Shown piece by piece: positions 25,918-33,517 of a stretch of 34,118 nt of DNA. The stretch is from an uncultured Acidovorax sp. Its GTDB lineage: Bacteria > Pseudomonadota > Gammaproteobacteria > Burkholderiales > Burkholderiaceae_C. The notes beneath the pieces are model-generated. The model had not been told where the DNA came from. It saw nothing but the letters and a program-made list of their open reading frames with translations, and made no database searches. Position 1 is the stretch's first letter, and the number at the start of each line of letters is the position of its first letter. A program made the position numbers and the translations under genes. The stretch is from positions 1 to 34,118 of the forward strand of contig CAJYHL010000026.1 in NCBI GenBank assembly GCA_913774625.1. Reading direction: 5' to 3'.

Positions 25918-26985
25918 CTATTTCAGCCTCGGCTGCACAATGATCTTCACCGCCGATTCATTGTTATGAATCAGCGTATCGAACCCCTTCGCCACCAGAT
26001 CATCCAGCTGGATGCGCTGGGTGATGAAGGGCGCCAGATCGATCTTGCCCTGCTCCACCAGCTTGATGGTTTCCTGGTGGTCGTTGCAGTAGGCGATCGT
26101 GCCGCGCACGTCCAGTTCCTTCATCACCACGCTGTGGACGTTGACGGTGGCCGGGTGGCTCCAGATGGAGACGATCACCACCACGCCCGTGGCCTTGGTC
26201 ACGGCCACCAGGGTGTCGAGCACCTTGTTGACGCTGGAGCATTCGAAGGCCACATCCACGCCCTTGCCGTCCGTGAGGCGCATGACCTCGGCCACCACGT
26301 CCACTTCGGAGGGGTCGAGGATGTGGTCGGCCACGCCGGATTCGCGGGCCTTCTGCTTCCGCTTGGCGCTCAGTTCGGTGACGATGACCGTCAGACCCTT
26401 GGCCTTGAGGATGGCCGACAGCAGCAGGCCGATGGGCCCGGCCCCGCCCACCAGCGCCACGTCGCCCGCCTTTGCGCCGCTGCGGGTGTAGGCATGGTGG
26501 CCCACCGACAGCGGCTCGATCAGCGCGGCCTGGTCCAGCGGAATGGCGTCGGAGATGGGGTGGACCCAGCGGCGCTTGACGGCGATGCGTTCGGAAAGCC
26601 CGCCGCCCCGCCCGCCCAGGCCGATGAAGTTCATGTTCTTCGACAGGTGGTAATGGTCGCCCGGCCCGGTGGGCACGTCGTCGGCCACGATGTAGGGCTC
26701 CACCACGACATGCTGGCCGACCTCGATGTCGTCCACGCCCTCGCCAACGGCATAGACCACGCCGGAGAATTCGTGCCCCATGGTGACGGGCGCGGATTCG
26801 CCCGAGATGGGGTGCGGGTGGCCGCAGGGCGGAATGAAGATGGGCCCTTCCATGAACTCGTGCAGGTCGGTACCGCAGATGCCGCACCAAGCCACTTCGA
26901 TGCCCACGGTGCCGGGCTCCACCACGGGTTCGGGAATGTCTTCGATGCGGATGTCGCCGCGTGCATGGAAACGTGCTGCTTTCAT
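25918..26985 (-). CDS. Zinc-dependent alcohol dehydrogenase, 2,3-butanediol dehydrogenase-like
   Basis: 355 aa, medium-chain dehydrogenase. Catalytic zinc ligands: Cys37 in CGICGTDLHEF, His in MGHEFSG, and Glu in LIEPLSVG. The NAD-binding loop is VGGAGPIGLL, followed by an acidic residue (VTELSAKRK). The four-cysteine structural-zinc loop of ordinary ADHs is absent, with DDVPTGPGDHYHL in its place, and the segment NMNFIGLGGRGGGLSE follows. This is the (R,R)-butanediol/acetoin dehydrogenase (BDH) subgroup. It is the last gene of a three-gene operon with an SDR (17 nt upstream) and an FMO. Probably interconverts a vicinal diol and hydroxyketone with NAD. Substrate is inferred from family and the AcoR-type regulator. 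Confidence 0.88.
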   Translation of the reverse strand: MKAARFHARGDIRIEDIPEPVVEPGTVGIEVAWCGICGTDLHEFMEGPIFIPPCGHPHPISGESAPVTMGHEFSGVVYAVGEGVDDIEVGQHVVVEPYIVADDVPTGPGDHYHLSKNMNFIGLGGRGGGLSERIAVKRRWVHPISDAIPLDQAALIEPLSVGHHAYTRSGAKAGDVALVGGAGPIGLLLSAILKAKGLTVIVTELSAKRKQKARESGVADHILDPSEVDVVAEVMRLTDGKGVDVAFECSSVNKVLDTLVAVTKATGVVVIVSIWSHPATVNVHSVVMKELDVRGTIAYCNDHQETIKLVEQGKIDLAPFITQRIQLDDLVAKGFDTLIHNNESAVKIIVQPRLK

Positions 26986-27002
26986 GGTTCGATATCTCCG
27001 GC

Positions 27003-27788
27003 TCAGTGAAAGGTGAAGCCGCCATCGACATTCACCGACTGCCCGGTGACGTTGTCCATGGTGGCGAAGAAGAGGGCCAGCCGGCCCATGTCCTGGGGCG
27101 TCTGCGCGCGGCCTTGCGGGATCAGCGTCAGCTGGTGGCGGGCCCAGGAGTCCTCAACGGATTCGCCTTCGTTCTTCCACTCGTCCGACAGGCGGTCCCA
27201 CATGTAGGTGCGCACGATGCCGGGGCAGATGGCGTTGACCGTGATGCCCTCCTGCGCCACTTCCTTGGCCAGCGCATTGGTGAAGCCCACCACGGCGAAC
27301 TTGGAGGCGCTGTAGTGCGCGAGGTTAGGAAAGCCTTCCTTGCCGGCGATCGACGCCACGTTGACGATGCGCCCCGAGCGCCTGGCCCGCATCGGCCCCA
27401 GCGCGGCGCGGCAGCCCAGGAAGGTGCCCTTGGCGTTGACGTCCATGACGAAGTCCCAGTCCCGCTCCGACAGCTCCGCCACCGGATGGATGCTGATGAC
27501 GCCCGCGCAGTTGACCAGGATGTCCAGGCCGCCCAGCTCGGACACGGCCTGGTCCACCATGGCCTGCACCTGCGCGGCGTCGGTCACATCGACGCGGCGG
27601 GCCAGGGCGCGGCGGCCCAGGGCCTGCACTTCGGCGGCGGTGGACTGCATGGCGTCTTCCAGCAGGTCGGCGATGAGCACGTCGGCACCGGCCCGGGCCA
27701 GTTCCAGCACGATGCCTTTGCCGATGCCGCGCGCACCGCCGGTCACGACGGCCGTCTTTCCGGCCAGGGGAAGAATAGGGGTCTGCAT
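27003..27788 (-). CDS. Short-chain dehydrogenase, diacetyl/acetoin reductase-like
   Basis: 261 aa classical SDR: TGGARGIGKG cofactor loop, DLLED acidic NAD selector, NCAG, catalytic Ser in NVASIAGKEG, Tyr and Lys in YSASK, and the C-terminal VDGGFTFH. The overall pattern is of the meso-butanediol/diacetyl reductase and FabG-like group. Ribosome site AAGGAGA 8 nt before ATG, a sequence shared almost exactly with the FMO gene upstream. It follows the FMO gene by 63 nt and precedes the butanediol dehydrogenase gene. Likely handles a second alcohol/ketone step or the other stereoisomer in the same pathway. Confidence 0.88.
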   Translation of the reverse strand: MQTPILPLAGKTAVVTGGARGIGKGIVLELARAGADVLIADLLEDAMQSTAAEVQALGRRALARRVDVTDAAQVQAMVDQAVSELGGLDILVNCAGVISIHPVAELSERDWDFVMDVNAKGTFLGCRAALGPMRARRSGRIVNVASIAGKEGFPNLAHYSASKFAVVGFTNALAKEVAQEGITVNAICPGIVRTYMWDRLSDEWKNEGESVEDSWARHQLTLIPQGRAQTPQDMGRLALFFATMDNVTGQSVNVDGGFTFH

Positions 27789-27851
27789 GTGGTTGTCTCC
27801 TTGCGTTGGATGGGTGTATGCATGGATGCACGGATAAAAAGCGAGACGCCT

Positions 27852-29654
27852 TCAGCGCAGGTGGTGGACCTGCTGCAGGCCATAGACCTGCACGGGCAGG
27901 CCTTCCTGGCGCGCCTTGAGCTGCAGCGCCAGGTAGAGCGAATAGTGGCGCGACTGGTGCAGGTTGCCGCCGTGGAACCACAGCGCCTGCTGCTGCGTGG
28001 GCTTCCACATGTTGCGCTGCTCACCCTCCCACGGCCCCGGGTCCTTGGTGGTGTCTGAGCCCAGGCCCCAGACCTTGCCCACCTTGTCCGCCACGTCCTG
28101 GCTGATGAGGTCGGCCACCCAGCCGTTCATGGAGCCGTAGCCGGTGGCATAGACCACCAGGTCCGCCGGCAGCTCGGTGCCGTCGTCCAGCACCACGGCG
28201 TTCTCCGACAGGTGGCTGATCTCCTTGCCCGCCTGCAGCTTGATGCTGCCGTCGATCACCAGGTCGCAGGCGCCCACGTCGATGTAGTAGCCCGACGCGC
28301 GGCGCAGGTACTTCATGAAGAGGCCCGAATCGTCGTCGCCGAAGTCGAGCATGAAGCCGGTCGCTTCGAGCTTGCGGTAGAACTCCGCGTCGCGCTCGCG
28401 GATGCGGTCGTACACCGGCACCTGGAAGTCGGCCATGATGCGGTAGGGCAGCGAGGCGAAGATCAGGTCCGCCTTCTTGGTCGTCACGCCGTTGGCCAGG
28501 GCGCGCTCCGAATACAGGTCGCCCAGACCGATTTCCATCAGCGAATCGGAGCGCACGATGTGCGTGGACGAGCGCTGCACCATGGTCACGTCGGCGCCGT
28601 GTTCCCACAGGGCGGCGCAGATGTCGTGCGCGGAATTGTTGGCGCCGATCACCACCACCTTCTTGCCGGCATAGGCGTCCGGGCCGGGGTGCTGGGACGA
28701 GTGCTGCTGCTCGCCCTGGAAGACGTCCTGGCCCTTGATCTTGGGCACGTTGGCCTTGCCCGACATGCCGGTGGCGAACACCAGGTGCTTGGGCCGCAGC
28801 ACCAGCGTCTCGCCATCGCGCACCACCGTGACTTCCCACTCCTGCCGGCCTTCGTCGAAGCGGGCGTTCAGGCAGTTGGTGGACGGCCAGTAGTTGACCT
28901 CCATCACCTTGGTGTACATCTCCAGCCAGTCGCCGATCTTGTCCTTGGGCGCGAACACGGGCCAGTTGTCAGGAAACGGCAGGTAGGGCAGATGGTCGTA
29001 CCAGACGGGATCGTGCAGGCACAGCGACTTGTAGCGGTTGCGCCATTGGTCGCCGGGGCGTGCCTGGCGGTCGATGACGATGTGCGACACCCCCAGCTGG
29101 CGCAGCCGCGCGCCCAGCGCGATGCCGCCCTGCCCTCCGCCGATGACCAGCACGAAGGGCTGCTTCTCGCGGCCCAGTTCCTCGGCCTCCTGCTGGCGAC
29201 GCTCCAGCCAGGTCTGGCGGCCACGCCGGATGCCGTGCTCGGCCCCCATCGGGCGGCGCGTGCCCATGGGCTCCTCGTGCCCCTTCAGTTCCTGGGCGGC
29301 GGTCAGCAGCGTCCAGATCCGCCCGTCGCGGATGCGGACATGGCCGCCGCCGCGCGCATGCAGCGTATCGACCACGATCCAGGCGGACAGCACGCCGTCG
29401 GCGTCCTCCACCGTTTCGCGCTCGTCCAGCGCAAAGCGCACGGGCGCTGCGGCATCGAGCTGCGCATCCAGCATGTCGGCGATCTGGCCGCGCCCTTCCA
29501 TGGTCTTGATGTTCCAGGTCAGCAGCACCAGGTCGCGCCAGTAGCACTCGTCGGCGAACAGGCTGGCCGCCGCCGCGAAATCGCGGCCGGCCAAAGCTTG
29601 GTTGAGGGGGTCGAGCAGCGCCTGGACGCGGGCGGCAGCCGTCGTATCGGTCAT
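27852..29654 (-). CDS. Flavin-containing monooxygenase with N-terminal NTF2/SnoaL-like domain
   Basis: 600 aa. Residues about 1-140 look like a SnoaL/NTF2-like cone (LNQALAGRDFAAAASLFADE, YWRDLVLLTWN, GHVRIRDGRIWTL). The rest is a class B flavoprotein monooxygenase. FAD site VIGGGQGGIALGARL (about 170-184), then the motif DQWRNRYKSLCLHDP. The NADP site is VVVIGANNSAHDICAAL, then the ATGYGS motif near the end. Such enzymes oxygenate ketones (Baeyer-Villiger) or heteroatoms with NADPH and O2. First gene of the sigma-54-driven operon, with an AAGGAGA ribosome site. With two alcohol dehydrogenases it suggests oxidation of a secondary alcohol to a ketone and then to an ester or acid. Substrate unknown. 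Confidence 0.9.
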   Translation of the reverse strand: MTDTTAAARVQALLDPLNQALAGRDFAAAASLFADECYWRDLVLLTWNIKTMEGRGQIADMLDAQLDAAAPVRFALDERETVEDADGVLSAWIVVDTLHARGGGHVRIRDGRIWTLLTAAQELKGHEEPMGTRRPMGAEHGIRRGRQTWLERRQQEAEELGREKQPFVLVIGGGQGGIALGARLRQLGVSHIVIDRQARPGDQWRNRYKSLCLHDPVWYDHLPYLPFPDNWPVFAPKDKIGDWLEMYTKVMEVNYWPSTNCLNARFDEGRQEWEVTVVRDGETLVLRPKHLVFATGMSGKANVPKIKGQDVFQGEQQHSSQHPGPDAYAGKKVVVIGANNSAHDICAALWEHGADVTMVQRSSTHIVRSDSLMEIGLGDLYSERALANGVTTKKADLIFASLPYRIMADFQVPVYDRIRERDAEFYRKLEATGFMLDFGDDDSGLFMKYLRRASGYYIDVGACDLVIDGSIKLQAGKEISHLSENAVVLDDGTELPADLVVYATGYGSMNGWVADLISQDVADKVGKVWGLGSDTTKDPGPWEGEQRNMWKPTQQQALWFHGGNLHQSRHYSLYLALQLKARQEGLPVQVYGLQQVHHLR

Positions 29655-29720
29655 GTTTGTCTCCTTGGATGGTTCTCTAGGTCATGCCCGCTGGTTTTTG
29701 TGTGCGGGCAGGTGATTCAA

Positions 29721-29736
29721 GGCAATTGCCATGCCA
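29721..29736 (-). promoter_or_regulatory. Sigma-54 (-24/-12) promoter of the FMO operon
   Basis: The - strand reads TGGCATGGCAATTGCC: GG, exactly ten bases, then GC, matching TGGCAyr-N4-TTGCw. It lies 67 nt before the FMO start, which gives a leader of about 55 nt. It fits the divergent sigma-54 activator. Confidence 0.85.
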
Positions 29737-29866
29737 CGCGGGCCACAGGGGCCGGGACCGCACCCACCCCCAGGAAAATCAAGGGTTTGCGTGAGCGCCC
29801 CTGGTACAAACCCGCCGCGTCTCGCCAGCCTGCCTGCCGTGGCCGCGCGCGACAGGCGGCGCATCC

Positions 29867-29884
29867 GTGCGACACCTGTCGCAC
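29867..29884. promoter_or_regulatory. Palindromic upstream activating site for the AcoR-like regulator
   Basis: GTGCGACA-CC-TGTCGCAC is a perfect 8-bp inverted repeat. It is about 140 bp upstream of the -12 element and 111 nt before the acoR-like ATG. Size, symmetry and distance fit the UAS of a Fis-type sigma-54 activator. A partial half-site, GCGACAGGC, lies nearby at 29849-29857. Confidence 0.7.
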
Positions 29885-29994
29885 CACCATTGCTGCAGCG
29901 CAGCAGGGGCAGTGGGTAAACCTCGATGGGCGCTGCGCCGCGCAGGGCAGAAAATCTCCGGCGGCATCTTCCGAGCGTGCACCGACTCACTCCC

Positions 29995-31977
29995 ATGTCA
30001 CAGCAGTCCTACGCCTCGCACATCCAGGAAATCGAAGCCTTCGGCCTGGGCTATCCCCTCCGCGGACAGGAGCGCGACCGCGCGGTGCTGCGCAGCTGGC
30101 GCCGCTGCATCGACCATCACCGGCTCGACCCGGCGCACACCAGCGAGGCCCACATCGTTCCCGATGGCGAACTGCGCGCGCACCGCGAGGAATCCGAGCC
30201 GCTGATCCACATCGCCCGCCATGGGCTGGAGCGGCTCTACCAGCAGCTCAAGGGCCTGGACTACGTGCTGCTGCTGGCCGACCGGCACGGCGTGGCGGTG
30301 GACTTCCTGGGGCACGAGGCCGACGCAGGCGACCTGCGCCGCGCCGGCCTCTATCTGGGCGCGCAATGGCGCGAGGACCACTCCGGCACCTCGGCCGTGG
30401 GCGCCTGCCTGGAAACGGGCGAAGCGCTGACCGTGCATCAGAGTGACCATTTCGATTTCACCCACACCGGCCTGTCCTGCACCGCCGCGCCCATCTACGA
30501 CCTGCGCGGCGAACTCGCTGCGGTGCTGGACCTGTCGCTGCTGCGCTCGCCCGCCGAACGGGCCAGCCAGAACCTGGCGCTCAACCTCGTCGTGGCCGCG
30601 GCGCGGCGCGTGGAGCACGCCAACCTGATGGCGCAGTCGGGCCAGGACTGGGTGCTGCGCCTGGCGCAGTCGCCCGACTTCCTCGACGTCGATCCCGACG
30701 CCTCCATCAGCGTGGATGCACGCGGCCGCATCCGCGCCATGACCCACGGGGGCGCGCGCCTGCTGGCCGCCGCTGCGCAGCTGGACTGGCGCCAGCGCCA
30801 GAGGCTCATCGGCCAGCCGCTGGAGCGCTTCTTCGACGTGGACCTGCGCCACCTGCCCGAGCTGCGCCGCAACCGCCCGGCGCAGGAACGCATCATCCGC
30901 GCCCGCGACGGTAGCATCCTCTTCGCCCATGCCATGGAGCCGCAGCGCCCCACGCGCCGCCTGCGCACGCAGGGCGCGGCTGCCACCCAGGCACCGCCGC
31001 CCCCGCTGCCCGCCGCGCTGCAGGCGCTGGACACGGGCGACGCGGCTCTGCAGACGCTGCTGCGCAAGGCCGCGCGGCTCGCGCCGCAGGCGCTGCCCAT
31101 CCTGGTCCAGGGAGAAACCGGCTCGGGCAAGGAATACCTGGCGCGCGCCCTCCATGCCGCCAGCGGCCGCCGCGGCGCCTTCATCGCCATCAACTGCGCG
31201 GCCATTCCCGAAGCCTTGCTGGAAAGCGAGCTGTTCGGCTACCTGCCCGGCACCTGGACCGGCGCAGCCGCCAAGGGCCGCGAAGGCCTGATCGCCGCAG
31301 CGCACGAGGGCACGCTGTTCCTCGACGAGATCGGCGACATGCCGCTGGCCCTGCAGGCCAAGCTGCTGCGGGTGCTGTCCGAATCCGAAATCACCCCGCT
31401 GGGCGCCCGCGCGCCACGGGCCGTGTCGGTCCGCTTCATCTCCGCCTCGCACCGGCCGCTGGCCGAACTGGCGCAGCGCGGCAGCTTCCGCGAAGACCTG
31501 CTCTACCGCCTCAACGCCGCCGAACTGCAGCTGCCGACACTGCGCCAGCGCAGCGACCTGCAGACCCTGGCCGACCGGATGCTGGCCCCGCTCGGCAGCC
31601 ACCTGCACCTGGGCGAAGCCGCCCGCGCCGCGCTGGCCGCGCACGCCTGGCCCGGCAACCTGCGCGAGCTGAACAACGCGCTGCGCTACGCCGCGGCCCT
31701 GTGCGGGCAGGACGGCGACGGCAGCATCGAGCCCGAGCACCTGCCCGATGCATTGCAGCCGGCGGCGCACGGCGCGGCGCCCGGCCCCGCCCCAGCACCG
31801 GCCAGCCACACCAGCGAACCCGCCGCGCAGGCGCAGGCGCTGGAACAACTGCTGGCGCAGTGCCAGGGCAACGTCTCCGAGGCCGCGCGCCGGCTCGGCG
31901 TCAGCCGCTCCACCATCCACCGCCGCATCCAGCAGCTGCAGCTGGGCGTGCGGCATGCGCAGTGGCGCGGGGCTTAG
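29995..31977 (+). CDS. AcoR-type sigma-54-dependent activator
   Basis: 660 aa from the ATG at 29995 (MSQQSYASHIQEIE). Upstream in-frame codons give a non-family leader. N-terminal GAF-type sensor (about 70-200; YLGAQWREDHSGTSAVGACL, DFTHTGLSCTAAPIYD), then a PAS-like section (about 235-330) and the AAA+ domain. That has Walker A GETGSGKE (373-380), Walker B LFLDEIGDMP (about 441-450) and the sigma-54 contact loop. The loop reads GTWTGA (419-424) rather than GAFTGA. A Fis-type HTH (NVSEAARRLGVSRSTIHRRI) ends the protein. Divergent from the FMO/SDR/BDH operon, which has a -24/-12 promoter and a palindromic upstream site. The effector is probably a small ketone, diol or acetoin; unproven. Confidence 0.92.
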   Translation: MSQQSYASHIQEIEAFGLGYPLRGQERDRAVLRSWRRCIDHHRLDPAHTSEAHIVPDGELRAHREESEPLIHIARHGLERLYQQLKGLDYVLLLADRHGVAVDFLGHEADAGDLRRAGLYLGAQWREDHSGTSAVGACLETGEALTVHQSDHFDFTHTGLSCTAAPIYDLRGELAAVLDLSLLRSPAERASQNLALNLVVAAARRVEHANLMAQSGQDWVLRLAQSPDFLDVDPDASISVDARGRIRAMTHGGARLLAAAAQLDWRQRQRLIGQPLERFFDVDLRHLPELRRNRPAQERIIRARDGSILFAHAMEPQRPTRRLRTQGAAATQAPPPPLPAALQALDTGDAALQTLLRKAARLAPQALPILVQGETGSGKEYLARALHAASGRRGAFIAINCAAIPEALLESELFGYLPGTWTGAAAKGREGLIAAAHEGTLFLDEIGDMPLALQAKLLRVLSESEITPLGARAPRAVSVRFISASHRPLAELAQRGSFREDLLYRLNAAELQLPTLRQRSDLQTLADRMLAPLGSHLHLGEAARAALAAHAWPGNLRELNNALRYAAALCGQDGDGSIEPEHLPDALQPAAHGAAPGPAPAPASHTSEPAAQAQALEQLLAQCQGNVSEAARRLGVSRSTIHRRIQQLQLGVRHAQWRGA

Positions 31978-32088
31978 AGCGGCTAATAAAACCCTTCTGG
32001 CGTCGTTGCCGCATCTTGTCGTACGACTCGTACTGCCTGCGATGCAGCGCCTAGCCAGAACCGCTTCGCTGGGTTTTGTTAGCCGCTC
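31977..32088. repeat. Palindromic intergenic repeat element
   Basis: Outer arms of 18 bp (31977-31994 and 32071-32088; GAGCGGCTAA to TTAGCCGCTC) match at 17 of 18 positions. Inner arms TTCTGGC / GCCAGAA (31995-32001 and 32054-32060) and a central palindrome GTCGTACGAC (32018-32027) nest inside. About 112 bp, starting at the acoR-like stop codon. It resembles the non-coding palindromic repeats scattered in Burkholderiales genomes (memory, not searched), and could also serve as a terminator. Confidence 0.8.
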
Positions 32089-32092
32089 ATAG

Positions 32093-32345
32093 AAGGCTGC
32101 ACGGGCTTAGCCCCGGGCTGCATGCGGGGCCCGAAAGCAGCGTGTCGATGGCCGCATCCATATTCGCCGGCCCCCGGAACCCTCCCGAAGGCCATGCGGC
32201 ATGGCCGGAATGATCTATCACCTCGCCCCATCCGCACCAGTCAGGCTGCGTGCAGGCATCGCCGCTTCCCTTCCTGCGGAGTCGGGATTCGGGGGACAGC
32301 CCACTCGGGCTGGGTTATGGTTCGAAAAAAATCGAGGGAGGGAAC
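32093..32345. other. Gene-free gap with small hairpins
   Basis: No gene recognised in about 250 nt. Small inverted repeats are present: GCCCCG / CGGGGC (32110-32130) and AGCCC / GGGCT (32298-32311). The AT-rich TTCGAAAAAAATCGA precedes a strong ribosome site (GAGGGAGGG) at 32334. It probably holds the promoter of the type VI genes. Confidence 0.4.
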
Positions 32346-32459
32346 ATGAGAACCGACGACGCTCTTGGTGACCATGGGGCCATGGGTTCGGCATCGCGGG
32401 CTGTCGCCCGCTACGGCTCCACACAGGCTCAGCGGGGTGTGGCCGCACGGCCGGAGTAG
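32346..32459 (+). CDS. Possible 37-aa small protein or leader ORF
   Basis: ATG directly after GAGGGAGGGAAC, the strongest ribosome site in the region. It encodes MRTDDALGDHGAMGSASRAV and 17 more residues. Its stop lies 5 nt before the GTG of the DUF4123 gene, and the last codons contain that gene's GGAG. It could be a translational-coupling leader. No homologue is known to me. Confidence 0.35.
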   Translation: MRTDDALGDHGAMGSASRAVARYGSTQAQRGVAARPE

Positions 32460-32464
32460 TTCCG

Positions 32465-33517
32465 GTGCAAGCCATCGCAAGCCCGGCGGCAGACCTGCGC
32501 CACGCCGCCCTGGCACTCCTTCGCGCGGCACTGTCCGAGCGGCCGTCCGCCGGGATATTCCTGCTCTACTCCCCGGGAGCCGACGACCCTCTGGGCCTGC
32601 GCGATCCAGCACCGTTGGCGGATGCCGACAGGGCCGCCGGACAGGCTCCGCCGGCCAGGCCGCACACGCGGACCGTGGCTCGCATTCCCTGGGGCCGCAT
32701 GCCTGCGGCCTATCAAAGCCGCATCATCGAACTGGACTGCCGCAAGGTCGCGGCCTATCTGCTCGAATCGCACCCCGGGCTGGATGACCCGCTGCTCGAA
32801 GAGTCGTTCACGCTGGCCGGCAGCTACCTGAATGGCCAATCGGCGACGGAATTCGACGAACCTCGCGGTCGCCATCTGGCCGGCTGGCTGGTCAGCACCG
32901 ACACGGCCGCCGGCATCGCGCGCCGCCTTGTCGGCGCCGACACGCTGCTGCAGGCTCGCGCCGCAGCCGGCTACGGCATCGCCTGGCACGATCCGCGCGT
33001 GCTGGGCGGCATGTGGGCGCATTTGAATGCCGCTCAGCGCATGCTGCTGCTGGGCCCCGATACGACCTGGATCGCCATCGACGCGCTGGGGCAGCTCGTT
33101 CAGTGGTCGGCCTCGTCCGCAGGCACGGCGGACGAACACGTTCCCGCAAGCGCCGAGCAGCAGGCCCGGCTGCGCGACGAACCCGCCGTGCTGGCACTGC
33201 TGGAGGTCTGGCGCAGCCAGTGCGCAGAGCAGGGCATCGCCCTGCCGGCACATGCACAGGAAACCCTCCACGGCCACGTGGCCCAGGCACGGCGGTCGGG
33301 CCTGGATGGCGAAGACCTGCAAGCCTATGCGCTCTGGGCCCTGCGCCTGCGCCCGGGCTTCGAGCTCGAACCTGCCGTGCGCCAGGCCCTGGCCCAGGCC
33401 GCGCAGAACCCGGACACCCTGGCACAGCTGCTGCCGGCCGCGCTCGCGGGGCCGCTGCTGGAACGCTACGCCATCGATCCGCCAGCCACGGCTTGCGACG
33501 GAGATCTGCCGAGATGA
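32465..33517 (+). CDS. DUF4123-family type VI secretion chaperone/adaptor
   Basis: 350 aa from a GTG with GGAG 8 nt upstream. The DUF4123 pattern is visible: an N-terminal alpha/beta part (SAGIFLLYSPGADDP, RIIELDC), RGRHLAGWLVSTD, a helix, then GIAWHDPRVLGGMWAHLNAAQRMLLLGP with the typical DPRVL core. DUF4123 (Tap/TEC) proteins load a specific effector onto the VgrG spike of the type VI secretion system. Its stop overlaps the ATG of the next gene (ATGA), the usual chaperone-effector pairing. The C-terminal about 120 residues are helical and probably effector-specific. Confidence 0.75.
   Translation: MQAIASPAADLRHAALALLRAALSERPSAGIFLLYSPGADDPLGLRDPAPLADADRAAGQAPPARPHTRTVARIPWGRMPAAYQSRIIELDCRKVAAYLLESHPGLDDPLLEESFTLAGSYLNGQSATEFDEPRGRHLAGWLVSTDTAAGIARRLVGADTLLQARAAAGYGIAWHDPRVLGGMWAHLNAAQRMLLLGPDTTWIAIDALGQLVQWSASSAGTADEHVPASAEQQARLRDEPAVLALLEVWRSQCAEQGIALPAHAQETLHGHVAQARRSGLDGEDLQAYALWALRLRPGFELEPAVRQALAQAAQNPDTLAQLLPAALAGPLLERYAIDPPATACDGDLPR

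Noticed and set aside
29926-29994. An upstream start for the AcoR-like activator
   Set aside because: The extra residues are Arg-rich and unlike the family N-terminus; MSQQSYASH at 29995 fits better.
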